Shown: piece by piece, positions 11,250 through 21,786 of the stretch | How the letters are laid out: every line of letters starts with the position of its first letter | How positions within the stretch are numbered: position 1 is the stretch's first letter | Assembly: GCA_964007475.1 (NCBI GenBank) | Contig: OZ023273.1 | Location: forward strand, 116,297,812 to 116,361,811 | Length of the DNA: 64,000 nucleotides | DNA from: Hybos culiciformis | Lineage: Eukaryota > Arthropoda > Insecta > Diptera > Hybotidae | Reading direction: 5' to 3' | Program-made: the position numbers and the translations under genes | Notes under the pieces: model-generated | What the model saw: the letters and a program-made list of their open reading frames with translations, nothing else | Database searches by the model: none | Told to the model about the DNA's origin: nothing

Positions 11250-12115
11250 AAATATACGTTTACAAGTTGGATTCGAATATTTTGGCATAAACAACATTTG
11301 TTATCATAACATAAAGTTGTATTAAATATAATGTCGATAACGTAAATCTCACTAAAAAATACATTATTTCCCATATAAAGGAAAATCTTGCTCTTGTTTT
11401 TCTTATTTTTGGCTTTACTAGAAATAATATTAATGAAGTAGAAGTATTATCACTTAGAATTCTAAAATGATGGCTTATTTCAGTAAAATTAGTTGTAAAT
11501 AAAAAAAGATAGGAAAGTTCAATGCTAGCATTAATACTAATTATTTCATTGAAACTTCCATTAATAAATTTAATAAAATTATCAAATAATTTTGCGCCCA
11601 AGCCTTCATTTCAAAAGCTCTGGTAACATCATCAACTACATATGACTTAAATCTGAATCCTTTAAATCTGCCGTTACATCTGGAAATAATTTCGAATATT
11701 TCAAAATGAGGTCTAGGAAACGGATGACAAATATAAATTTTATTTTTATTTATATCAAAAGTTGTGAAAATAATGATATTTATCAATCGATATTCCCATA
11801 ACCAATAGCAAAATGGCTCAATAAAATGGCAAAGATAAATTTGCTTAAAATTATTAAAATTTTAGATTGTCGTAAATTTTCAAGCTTTTCAATAACTACA
11901 TTAAATATATAATCAGATGTATTTGAGGCAATAATAATTGATAACACATTTTTGTTAATGTAGTTAACAAGTTTTAAACTGTCTTGAAATTCCATCGAGA
12001 ATAGAATCGCTCGAATTTTATTTATCAACAATAGAAAGAAATCCAGATATTAAAATAACATTTATGAATTCTTTCATTTTAATTAATTCCAGAAATAACA
12101 TATTTTTTTTAGTAT
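11250..12115 (-). pseudogene. Ionotropic receptor pseudogene, middle part only (unit A)
   Basis: Three overlapping minus-strand frames together match the neighbouring IRs. They hold LVNYINKNVLSI, then CHPFPRPHFEIF...FKGFRFKSYVVDDV, then GAKLFDNFIKFINGSFNEI...TNFTEISHHFR, then a TM2-like LSTLYLIQLYVMITNVVYA. The gene is broken by frameshifts and at least one stop. It lacks the signal peptide, has an internal deletion removing TM1 and most of the pore region (homology jumps from HHFR to LILFLVKPK), and stops at VVYA, after which it runs into downstream DNA shared with unit B (KIFESNL, stop). All of S2 and TM3 is gone. The corresponding C-terminal part survives in unit B at 26060-26445. Confidence 0.85.
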
Positions 12116-12540
12116 TACCATTATTTCTAGTTTAATTTTTTATCTTTTTTTTTTTATATTTTATTAGAAATTGCAAATTCTATTCAAAAATTTCTATTTC
12201 GTTGGAAAATAAGAATTAGTATCCCGTTGTCAATCTTTTTTAAATCTTACTGTTAAATTTTTTTGTGTTCAATTCTCTCGTAAGGAAATACTAATTTGGT
12301 TAGAAGAAAATACATAATTAATATATAGTTAATAAAAAAAAAATTTTAAGAACAATAAACTATAATTAAAACATATGATTAATTATATGTTTTGGACATT
12401 TCAATCATAGAATAATAGAACCAATGACTTCTCCATATAAAGACTACACATAGAAATTATTATCTGTCAAATGGTTCGACCAAAATAAAATTTTATAATA
12501 TGAAAAATATAAATAATCTTAAAAACAGAAATATATTGTC

Positions 12541-12900
12541 CTCACCTTCCTAAATGACCTGGATGAAATAAAATTATGTATTCCCGAAGTTTGTTGTAAG
12601 CGGAAGTTGACAGAGTCCAAATCAAGAAAGCTGATGTTATTGTATTAGTACTGTACGTATTTTGAGCACACAAGAATAATTTAACTTAAATTTAAATTGG
12701 GGAGATTAATTGCTGTAACCTATTTTCTTTTCAGTTCTTCATCACCTTTGGGAAGGCCAAACGTTGGAACTGTTCGGTCATATTCCCTTTGGTACTGTGC
12801 GGAATTGGACCCACATCCAATCACACAGTACACTCGTTTTCGAACCTGCTTCTTTGCTGTAAAATTTAATATTTGGATTTAAAAAAAAATCTTATTAATT
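12541..12900 (+). other. Possible captured exon fragments inside the insertion
   Basis: This unique, less A+T-rich patch lies between the left terminus and the repeats. Two short open stretches look more protein-like than their surroundings. One, at about 12552-12650, holds LDEIKLCIPEVCCKRKLTES. The other follows a pyrimidine tract and CAG (about 12734) and holds PLGRPNVGTVRSYSLWYCAE then LDPHPITQYTRFRTCFF, ending in a stop at 12880-12882. I recognise neither. They may be pieces of a host or transposon gene carried by the element, or chance frames. Confidence 0.25.
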
Positions 12901-14347
12901 TTACCTTTTGGGTAGTCCAAATTTAATTAATTTTTTTTCATTATATCTTAATTTTCGACTGCTCGCCTTATTTTGCCCGTTACTGTAGGAAAAAAAAAAT
13001 TTAAGCAGGGTTCCCCCTATAAAACGGTTTTTAAACACTCTTCTTTTGTATTGCCAAAAATATTACGAATTTTATGCATATTCAATAATATTTTTGGCAA
13101 TTTTTTTTTATGGAAAAATTATAAAATTTATTAATAAAAAGTTATACTCATATGTCAAAAAGATAAACCTTGTTTTCCGTATAAAAAAAAATGATTTTTA
13201 AAAATAAAAATAAATTTTCCATACAAAAATATGACTTTTGTATGAAAAGCTTATTCGACCTTAATACATAGACAAATTTGATGTTTCGTCTTTTATCACT
13301 GATGAAAAATTTTATGTATAAAGTCAACTTAAAGCAAGCATAAGTAAAAATTTTAATATCAATTTTTAGACTTAACGTGGGCGTTCTGTTCATGAAAATA
13401 TCGATTCATCACGAAATCTTATTCAAGCCACAGGCGACGTACTTTGTGTGTGTTTGTTTTGTTTAAAAAAAATATATATATATATATATATAGAATATTT
13501 ATACGAACTTTGTAAAAACTAATAGTTTTACATTGAAAATTAAATAAATAAGTGTTCTCAATATTAAAAAAAAATATATATTTTTTTAATGTATTATGTT
13601 GTACCCATAGATTTTGCCGCAGACAAACACACTCATAAAAACTAGCACAAATAAAATAAAATTTTTTCACCAATGTTTCTTAAGAATTCTATTTTATATT
13701 TAAAAGAAGGAATGAGTCGAACTTAAAAAGATATTAAGAGATAATTGATTTTTGAAGAAAATCTATCTTTTTTATTTTTTTTATCTATAAGAATCGGTCC
13801 AATTACAAGAATTAATTTTGGTAATTAATTGTTCTTCCTAACTATTATATATATAACTAGTACTAGTACTATTATATATATATCCTATATAAAACTAAAA
13901 TGTTTGATGAGGTATGACGGTTAATTAGAGGTCTCTCAGATTAATACAAAAAAGTCACAAATTTAAATTTTTTCTTATTAAGGTAAGCCTTATTTATTTC
14001 CTTTTATAACAATAAATATTAAACCATTGACTTCTCTATATAAAGACTACACATAGAAATTTTTATCTGTCAAATGGTTCGACCAAAATAAATAAACACT
14101 GTAGGAAAAAGACTTATTACATTGAAAAAAAAAATTTAAATAATTAGAAATTTTATAATATGAAGAATATAAATATTTTTGAATATTTGAATCTAAATAT
14201 TTTTTAAAATGTACGAAGGTAAACTAATTTACCTTAAAGCATCAGCGAAGATTGGCGGCTTTGTTATCTCGATAGTGAAAGTTTTTTTTTTCATTCAATC
14301 TTTTTTTTTCGACTGCACGCTTTTTTTTGCCGTCACTGTAAAAAAAA

Positions 14348-14560
14348 ACACGAAGCAGTCATAGGAACTGCGGAAAGAAGTTTATACTTAAAGCTTTAAA
14401 CTATGAAATAACAGTGGCTATAAATGATGGGCTGCTCAGTACAAAATGTAAATTAAAATAAAAATCAGTCCAGCAGTCCATTATTTGTAGTCATTGTTAT
14501 TTCATAGTTTAAAGCTTTAAGTATAAACTTCTTTCTGCAGTTCCTATGACTGCTTCGTGT
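14348..14560. repeat. Foldback/MITE-like hairpin, copy 1
   Basis: The left arm starts ACACGAAGCAGTCATAGGAA and the right arm ends with its complement. Arms of about 90 bp pair with few mismatches, including a shared block around CTTAAAGCTTTAAACTATGA, and a loop of about 30 bases lies between them. Poly-A and poly-T runs flank the arms. It is non-coding and repeated at +3161. Confidence 0.8.
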
Positions 14561-14572
14561 TTTTTTTTTATA

Positions 14573-14740
14573 TTTTGAGCCAGGACGACTCTAAAAGTAG
14601 CTAGCTACCCAAAATTTTTGGGCAAGTAATCTTTATTTCACCGGCACTACCTATTTAAAAAACATTTTTTTTTTTGCATATTTTAAGCAGGGAAGACCCT
14701 AACCATAGCTCCCTATCCAAAATTTTTGGTCAGGTAATTC
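14573..14740. repeat. Degenerate ~100-bp repeats bordering the minisatellite
   Basis: Repeated phrases such as ATTTTGAGCCAGGACGAC, CTAGCTACCCAAAATTTTTG, GGGCAAGTAATCTTTATTTC and CACCGGCACTACCTATTT recur in diverged form at 14685-14740 and again at 19405-19680. The minisatellite starts directly after GGTCAGGTAATTCC. It therefore appears to have expanded within one member of this older repeat. Confidence 0.65.
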
Positions 14741-16123
14741 CACCCTCACTTCCGCCCGCACTTCCAATCTCACTTCCGCCCTCACTTCCGCCCTCACTTC
14801 CGCCCTCACTTCTGCCCTAACTACCAACCTCTCTTCCGCCCTGATTTCCGCCCTCACTTCCACAATCACTTCCGCCCTCACTTCCGCCCTCACTTCCGTC
14901 CTCACTTCCGCCGTCCCTTCCGCCCTCACTTCCGCTCTCACTTCCGCCCTCACTTCCGCCCTCACTTCCGCCCTCACTTCCGCCCTCACTTCCGCCCTCA
15001 CTTCCGCCATCACTTCCGCCCTCACTTCCGCCCTCACTTCCGCCCTCACTACCACCCTCGCTTCCGCCCTCGCTTCCGCCCTCGCTTCCGCCCTCACTTC
15101 CGCCCTCACTTCCGCCCTCACTTCAGCCCTCACTTCCGCCTTCACTTCCGCCCTCAGTTCCGCCCTCACTTCCGCCCTCACTTCCGCACTTCCTTCCGCC
15201 CTCACTTCCGCCCTCACTTCCGCCCTCACTTCCGCCCTCACTTCCGCCCTCACTTCCAACATCACTTCCAACCTCACTTCCGCCCTCACTTCCGTCCTCA
15301 CTTCCGTCCTCACTTCCGCCCTCACTTCCATCCTCACTTCCGTCCTCACTTTCGTCCTCACTTCCGCCCTCACTTCCGCCCTCACTTCCTCCCTCACTAA
15401 CGCCCTCACTTCCACCCTAACTTCCGCCCTCACTTCTGCCCTAACTACGAACCTCTCTTCCGCCCTAACTACGAACCTCTCTTCCGCCCTCACTTCCGCC
15501 CTCACTTCCGCCCTCACTTCCGCCCTCACTTCCGCCCTCACTTCCGCCCTCACTTCCGCCCTCACTTCCGCCCTCACTTCCGCCCTCACTTCCGCCCTCA
15601 CTTCCGCCCTCACTTCCGCCCTCACTTCCGCCTTCACTTCCGCCCTCACTTCCGTCCTCACTTCCGCCCTCACTTCCGCCCTCACTTCCGCCCTCACTTC
15701 CGCCATCACTTCCGCCCTCACTTCCGCCCTCACTTCCGTCCTCACTTCCGTCCTCACTTCCGCCCTCACTTCCGCCCTCACTTCCGCCCTCACTTCCGCC
15801 CTCACTTCCGCCCTCACTTCCGCCCTTACTAACGCCCTCACTTCCTCCCTCACTAACGCCCTCACTAACGCCCTCACTTCCGCCCTCACTAACGCCCTCA
15901 CTCCCTCCGTCACTAACGCCCTCACTTCCGCCCTCACTTCCGCCCTAGCTTCTAACCTCACTTCCGCCCTGACTTCCGTCCTCACTTCCGTCCTCACTTC
16001 CGCCCTTATTTCCGCCCTCACTTCCACCCTCACTTCCGCCCTCACTTCCGCCTTCACTTCCGCCCTCACTTCCGCCCTCACTTCCTCCCTCACTTCCGCC
16101 CTCACTTCCGCCCTAACTTCTGC
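14735..16123. repeat. G+C-rich 12-bp minisatellite, array 1
   Basis: The array consists of about 115 variants of the unit CTTCCGCCCTCA. It is strikingly strand-biased: the plus strand is C-rich with few G, the minus strand is GGGCGG-rich. Common variants are CGTCCTCA, CTAACGCCCTCA and CTACGAACCTCT. Because 12 is a multiple of 3, the minus strand stays open as a 468-aa (R-A-E-V)n frame (14699-16105), and other frames are largely open too. The long ORF is thus expected from the repeat and is not evidence of a gene. The base composition is unlike anything else in the window. Confidence 0.93.
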
Positions 16124-19100
16124 TCGCCTTATTTTGCCCGTTACTGTAGGAAAAAAAAAATTTAAGCAGGGTTCCCCCTATAAAACGGTTTTTAAACACT
16201 CTTCTTTTGTATTGCCAAAAATATTACGAATTTTATGCATATTCAATAATATTTTTGGCAATTTTTTTTTATGGAAAAATTATAAAATTTATTAATAAAA
16301 AGTTATACTCATATGTCAAAAAGATAAACCTTGTTTTCCGTATAAAAAAAAATGATTTTTAAAAATAAAAATAAATTTTCCATACAAAAATATGACTTTT
16401 GTATGAAAAGCTTATTCGACCTTAATACATAGACAAATTTGATGTTTCGTCTTTTATCACTGATGAAAAATTTTATGTATAAAGTCAACTTAAAGCAAGC
16501 ATAAGTAAAAATTTTAATATCAATTTTTAGACTTAACGTGGGCGTTCTGTTCATGAAAATATCGATTCATCACGAAATCTTATTCAAGCCACAGGCGAGG
16601 TACTTTGTGTGTGTTTGTTTTGTTTAAAAAAAATATATATATATATATATATAGAATATTTATACGAACTTTGTAAAAACTAATAGTTTTACATTGAAAA
16701 TTAAATAAATAAGTGTTCTCAATATTAAAAAAAAATATATATTTTTTTAATGTATTATGTTGTACCCATAGATTTTGCCGCAGACAAACACACTCATAAA
16801 AACTAGCACAAATAAAATAAAATTTTTTCACCAATGTTTCTTAAGAATTCTATTTTATATTTAAAAGAAGGAATGAGTCGAACTTAAAAAGATATTAAGA
16901 GATAATTGATTTTTGAAGAAAATCTATCTTTTTTATTTTTTTTATCTATAAGAATCGGTCCAATTACAAGAATTAATTTTGGTAATTAATTGTTCTTCCT
17001 AACTATTATATATATAACTAGTACTAGTACTATTATATATATATCCTATATAAAACTAAAATGTTTGATGAGGTATGACGGTTAATTAGAGGTCTCTCAG
17101 ATTAATACAAAAAAGTCACAAATTTAAATTTTTTCTTATTAAGGTAAGCCTTATTTATTTCCTTTTATAACAATAAATATTAAACCATTGACTTCTCTAT
17201 ATAAAGACTACACATAGAAATTTTTATCTGTCAAATGGTTCGACCAAAATAAATAAACACTGTAGGAAAAAGACTTATTACATTGAAAAAAAAAATTTAA
17301 ATAATTAGAAATTTTATAATATGAAGAATATAAATATTTTTGAATATTTGAATCTAAATATTTTTTAAAATGTACGAAGGTAAACTAATTTACCTTAAAG
17401 CATCAGCGAAGATTGGCGGCTTTGTTATCTCGATAGTGAAAGTTTTTTTTTTCATTCAATCTTTTTTTTTCGACTGCACGCTTTTTTTTGCCGTCACTGT
17501 AAAAAAAAACACGAAGCAGTCATAGGAACTGCGGAAAGAAGTTTATACTTAAAGCTTTAAACTATGAAATAACAGTGGCTATAAATGATGGGCTGCTCAG
17601 TACAAAATGTAAATTAAAATAAAAATCAGTCCAGCAGTCCATTATTTGTAGTCATTGTTATTTCATAGTTTAAAGCTTTAAGTATAAACTTCTTTCTGCA
17701 GTTCCTATGACTGCTTCGTGTTTTTTTTTTATATTTTGAGCCAGGACGACTCTAAAAGTAGCTAGCTACCCAAAATTTTTGGGCAAGTAATCTTTATTTC
17801 ACCGGCACTACCTATTTAAAAAACATTTTTTTTTTTGCATATTTTAAGCAGGGAAGACCCTAACCATAGCTCCCTATCCAAAATTTTTGGTCAGGTAATT
17901 CCACCCTCACTTCCGCCCGCACTTCCAATCTCACTTCCGCCCTCACTTCCGCCCTCACTTCCGCCCTCACTTCTGCCCTAACTACCAACCTCTCTTCCGT
18001 CCTGATTTCCGCCCTCACTTCCACAATCACTTCCGCCCTCACTTCCGCCCTCACTTCCGTCCTCACTTCCGCCGTCCCTTCCGCCCTCACTTCCGCTCTC
18101 ACTTCCGCCCTCACTTCCGCCCTCACTTCCGCCCTCACTTCCGCCCTCACTTCCGCCCTCACTTCCGCCATCACTTCCGCACTCACTTCCGCCCTCACTT
18201 CCGCCCTCACTACCACCCTCGCTTCCGCCCTCGCTTCCGCCCTCGCTTCCGCCCTCACTTCCGCCCTCACTTCCGCCCTCACTTCAGCCCTCACTTCCGC
18301 CTTCACTTCCGCCCTCAGTTCCGCCCTCACTTCCGCCCTCACTTCCGCACTTCCTTCCGCCCTCACTTCCGCCCTCACTTCCGCCCTCACTTCCGCCCTC
18401 ACTTCCGCCCTCACTTCCAACATCACTTCCAACCTCACTTCCGCCCTCACTTCCGTCCTCACTTCCGTCCTCACTTCCGCCCTCACTTCCATCCTCACTT
18501 CCGTCCTCACTTTCGTCCTCACTTCCGCCCTCACTTCCGCCCTCACTTCCTCCCTCACTAACGCCCTCACTTCCACCCTAACTTCCGCCCTCACTTCTGC
18601 CCTAACTACGAACCTCTCTTCCGCCCTAACTACGAACCTCTCTTCCGCCCTCACTTCCGCCCTCACTTCCGCCCTCACTTCCGCCCTCACTTCCGCCCTC
18701 ACTTCCGCCCTCACTTCCGCCCTCACTTCCGCCCTCACTTCCGCCCTCACTTCCGCCCTCACTTCCGCCCTCACTTCCGCCCTCACTTCCGCCTTCACTT
18801 CCGCCCTCACTTCCGTCCTCACTTCCGCCCTCACTTCCGCCCTCACTTCCGCCCTCACTTCCGCCATCACTTCCGCCCTCACTTCCGCCCTCACTTCCGT
18901 CCTCACTTCCGTCCTCACTTCCGCCCTCACTTCCGCCCTCACTTCCGCCCTCACTTCCGCCCTCACTTCCGCCCTCACTTCCGCCCTTACTAACGCCCTC
19001 ACTTCCTCCCTCACTAACGCCCTCACTAACGCCCTCACTTCCGCCCTCACTAACGCCCTCACTCCCTCCGTCACTAACGCCCTCACTTCCGCCCTAGCTT

Positions 19101-19280
19101 CTAACCTCACTTCCGCCCTGACTTCCGTCCTCACTTCCGTCCTCACTTCCGCCCTTATTTCCGCCCTCACTTCCACCCTCACTTCCGCCCTCACTTCCGC
19201 CTTCACTTCCGCCCTCACTTCCGCCCTCACTTCCTCCCTCACTTCCGCCCTCACTTCCGCCCTAACTTCCGCCCTAACTT
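16120..19280. repeat. 3161-bp tandem repeat, copy 2
   Basis: Second copy of 12959-16119. The junction joins the minisatellite (ending ...CCCTAACTTC) to the TGCTCGCCTTATTTTGCCCG start, with CTG shared by both parental sequences (12959-12961 and 19281-19283), a short microhomology. After this copy the original end of the minisatellite continues as CTGTCCTCCCTTCCGCGCTC. Confidence 0.92.
17509..17721. repeat. Foldback/MITE-like hairpin, copy 2
   Basis: This is the copy of 14348-14560 carried by the second 3161-bp unit, with the same ACACGAAGCAG termini and palindromic arms. I saw no difference by eye. Confidence 0.8.
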
Positions 19281-19400
19281 CTGTCCTCCCTTCCGCGCTC
19301 TCTTCGGCCCTCCCTTCCGACCTCCCTTCATCCCTTACTCCAGCCCTCTCTTCAGCCTTTACTGCCTCCCTCTCTTCAGCCCTTACTGCCGCCCTCACTT
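17896..19400. repeat. G+C-rich 12-bp minisatellite, array 2
   Basis: Second array of the CTTCCGCCCTCA unit, with the variants in the same order as array 1, so it arose by duplication of the whole array. It extends further right into a decayed tail (about 19281-19400) with units such as CTCTCTTCAGCCCTTACTGC. The minus-strand (R-A-E-V)n frame is 512 codons here (17860-19398), for the same arithmetic reason. Confidence 0.93.
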
Positions 19401-19404
19401 CCTT

Positions 19405-19680
19405 CCTTTTGTTTGGGCAGGTAATCTTTATTTCTCACCCGAGCTACCTATTTTGAAAAAAAATTATTTTGGTATATTTTGAGGCGGGAAGACTCTAACT
19501 GTAGCTCCGTACCCAAAATGTTTGGTCAGGTAATCTAATTATTTCACCGGAGGAAAAAAACTTGTTTAACATATTTTGAGCCGGCACGACCTAACCGTAG
19601 GTCCCTGCCCAAAAAATTTTGGGCAGGTAATCTTTATTTCACCGGACCTACCTATTTTGAAAAATAAATTTTAGTTGTTA
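19405..19680. repeat. Degenerate ~100-bp tandem repeats, right of array 2
   Basis: At least three diverged units share GGGCAGGTAATCTTTATTTC, CACCGG...CTACCTATTTTGAAAA, a TATTTTGAGCCGG-like word and a CTGCCCAAAA-like word. They match 14573-14740, so the minisatellite is bracketed by members of the same repeat. Confidence 0.65.
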
Positions 19681-19916
19681 AATAATTTGTAAACGAAAGA
19701 TTTTTAAAAAATAATTTGAATTTAAATTTTCCGCGCTAAATTATTTTGTTTTTATAAATGACAAATGATTATTGAGTGGACTCATTTTTTTTGAGTATAT
19801 TTCAAACGGTACAGCATGTCGTTTTTTTTTAACTCGAAATTCGAATGAGTAAAATAATTTTTACCCCCTACAGAATTACTCATTTATATCATACACCGCG
19901 GCTAAAGTATAAACTT

Positions 19917-20222
19917 CAAAAAAAATTTGAACAGGGGTCCCCCCTATCAAATGGGGTTTAAACACTCTTCTTTTGTATTACCAAAAATATTACGAATTTT
20001 TAGCATATTCCGTAATATTTTTGGCAATTTTTTTTTATTGAAAAATTAGAAAAATTATTAATATTAATTTATACTTACATGTCAAATTGAAAGTATTTCT
20101 TTTTCTTATAAAAAAAATTGATTTTTAAAAATAAAAATAAATTTTTCATACAAAAATTTGATTTTTGTATGAAAAGCTTATTCGACCTTAATACATAGAC
20201 AAATTTGATGTTTCGTCTTTTA
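19917..20222. repeat. Third, diverged copy of the 13.0-kb module
   Basis: This is similar to 12990-13300 and 16151-16461: a CAGGG...TCCCCCCTAT start, the TTTAAACACTCTTCTTTTGT word, an imperfect palindrome around CCAAAAATATTACGAATTTT and its return TAATATTTTTGG, a second small palindrome (TTTCATACAAAAA...TTTTTGTATGAAAA), and GCTTATTCGACCTTAATACA. It leads directly into the right terminus of the insertion, so it probably represents the subterminal module of the element. Confidence 0.7.
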
Positions 20223-20947
20223 TATAGAGAAGTCAGTGCTTTTATATAAAGAAGTCATTGATAGAATTTATAAATTATAATAAAATATTTTTAATTAAAA
20301 TAACTTTTTAGCCATTAAATAAATAATTATTGTTTTATAAACGAAAGTTCATTCCTTGTTGTTTGCAGCGAATTATATTCAATAAAAAATATATTTAATT
20401 AATTATTTTATAGTTCACAGATAGTTAATACAAAAAATATTGACAAAAATACTCCATTTAAATATTAATTTATTTATTTATGACAGGCGAATATTTTTAC
20501 ATGGTTAGAGACAGAACTGACTCCATTCGAACTGATTTCAACTAATCTAAAACTTAAGGAATTCTGCAATCGTTCAAATGAATAAGTATATTTTTTTTAT
20601 AAAATATACAATATATAAACCATTCTTTTTATTTTCAAAAATTTTATATACCTACTAAAACTTTATAAAACCTTCTAATTTAATACATCCATTTTAGTTT
20701 TTAAATACGAATTTAAAATATGTTTTCAAGTATATACCTACACTAAAAAAATATGCTCGAGGCTTTCTCTTGGAAAAAAAAAATCCATTAAAATCACAAT
20801 ATATTTCAATAGCAAGAGATTAACGTAAGTGAATCCAATAAATTTTGCGTTCTAAGAGGCAAAGAAAATAATATAGCAAATTTTATATAAAGTCCTTTGG
20901 AAAACATTATCTTTATTGGAAAACTTTTATTTTCTTCTTTCTTTTTT

Positions 20948-21037
20948 AGTAAGTGAATTTTTATTAAAATTAGGTCCCTCACACAAAAAGCTTTAAGTTA
21001 TATTCATTGGAAAAATATTACATTATTCCAAATGTTT
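20948..21037 (+). pseudogene. Copy of the last codons of IR-2 at the duplication junction
   Basis: GTCCCTCACACAAAAAG and the following AAATGTTTCATGAATGTAAT match the final codons and 3' flank of IR-2 (7757-7835). Only this tail was included in the duplicated segment. It carries in-frame stops and has no function as a receptor. Confidence 0.6.
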
Positions 21038-21786
21038 CATGAATGTAATAGTATTACGCATAATTTCGCATAAAAAAAATTTATGTTGATATTTCGATTT
21101 TATTTAAGACTAAGGTTTAGGTATCTAATATTAATTTTTGTTGAGCTCTTCTTTAGTTTCTAAATTTCTAAAGTTCAATTCAAACTATCATAAATAGTTT
21201 ATTGAAGAATGCTTAATCATTCTTATTTAAAAATTGTATGCTTTTATTTTCATACGCTTTTGATATTGTAGTTTAAAAAATTCAGACAGAAATGAAACGC
21301 AGTGAAGAAGAAATGTATTTTCTCAGTAAATTGAAATTTATATTAATTATAAAAAATTTATCAAAAATTCTGTTTACCACCAAAAATCAATAAGATTTTC
21401 TCGGTACCTTTTATTCAAATACCTCAATTAGGTGCGACCAGGCCAAGTAGGATCTTCGAATCCCTCTTATAAAAGAAAGTTTTGATATAAAAACGGGTTT
21501 TAGGATTTTCATTAAAAATATTAAATTTTTCTGCGTTTAGAAATTTGACCTTTTTGATAATATTACACTTACTAAGCAAAAAATAAATGGTGGTACTATT
21601 TTTAGAAAATTACAATTACTAATAATTGTTGCTGTAAATTAATTCATAAAATTAAAAGAAATTAATGAGAAAATATGAAAAACTTATTTTTACTTACTTA
21701 ATAATTTACATATAGTAAAATAATATTTTTTTAATAATTAATTCTCTAAAGTTAGTTCAGAGTTTTATTTGAATCGTTATACAACT

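Larger units (their letters stand above)
12959..16119. repeat. 3161-bp tandem repeat, copy 1
   Basis: The sequence starting CTGCTCGCCTTATTTTGCCC recurs 3161 bp later and stays in register. Corresponding ORFs, hairpins and the minisatellite are all displaced by exactly 3161. I noticed only a few differences, such as one base near 13439/16600 and a 12-bp repeat-unit change in the minisatellite. Near-identity implies recent duplication or an assembly artefact. Confidence 0.93.
12421..20260. mobile_element. 7.8-kb composite insertion with short TIRs, unclassified
   Basis: Unit B reads straight through this point, so 12421-20260 is an insertion in unit A. Its left end is CCAATGACTTCTCCATATAA. Its right end reads TTTATATAAAGAAGTCATTG, so the termini are inverted repeats (CAATGACTTCT...ATATAAAG). 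The left-end sequence with its following bases (GACTACACATAGAAAT...CTGTCAAATGGTTCGACC) recurs internally at about 14030 and 17191. The right-end module (19917-20260) is related to 12990-13300 and 16151-16461. The interior is repetitive: a 3161-bp tandem duplication, minisatellites and hairpins. I find no transposase. A target duplication is uncertain: ATAGAA flanks both sides, but unit B has 10 extra bases there. Superfamily unknown. Confidence 0.65.
7757..20945. repeat. Tandem segmental duplication, unit A
   Basis: Unit A is collinear with unit B (20946-27465). Matching blocks are the last codons and 3' flank of IR-2 (7757-7935 with 20948-21130), the 5' flank and gene of IR-3 (8337-10786 with 21130-23571), the 3' flank (10787-11287 with 23575-25826), the flank beyond the reverse pseudogene (12130-12420 with 26440-26740), and a non-coding tail (20261-20945 with 26757-27465). 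The interruptions in A are the MITE at 7936-8336 and the 7.8-kb insertion at 12421-20260. Without insertions both units are about 4.8-5 kb. Confidence 0.85.

Noticed and set aside
13148..13673. Short minus-strand ORFs of 81 and 84 aa, repeated at 16309-16834
   Set aside because: They are conserved only because the 3161-bp segment is duplicated. Composition is that of A+T-rich chance frames and they overlap repeat hairpins.
14699..16105. 468-aa open frame on the minus strand (and 512 aa at 17860-19398)
   Set aside because: It is entirely a translation of a 12-bp minisatellite. A repeat length divisible by three keeps every stop-free frame open, there is no promoter, splice or domain support, and other frames are similarly open.
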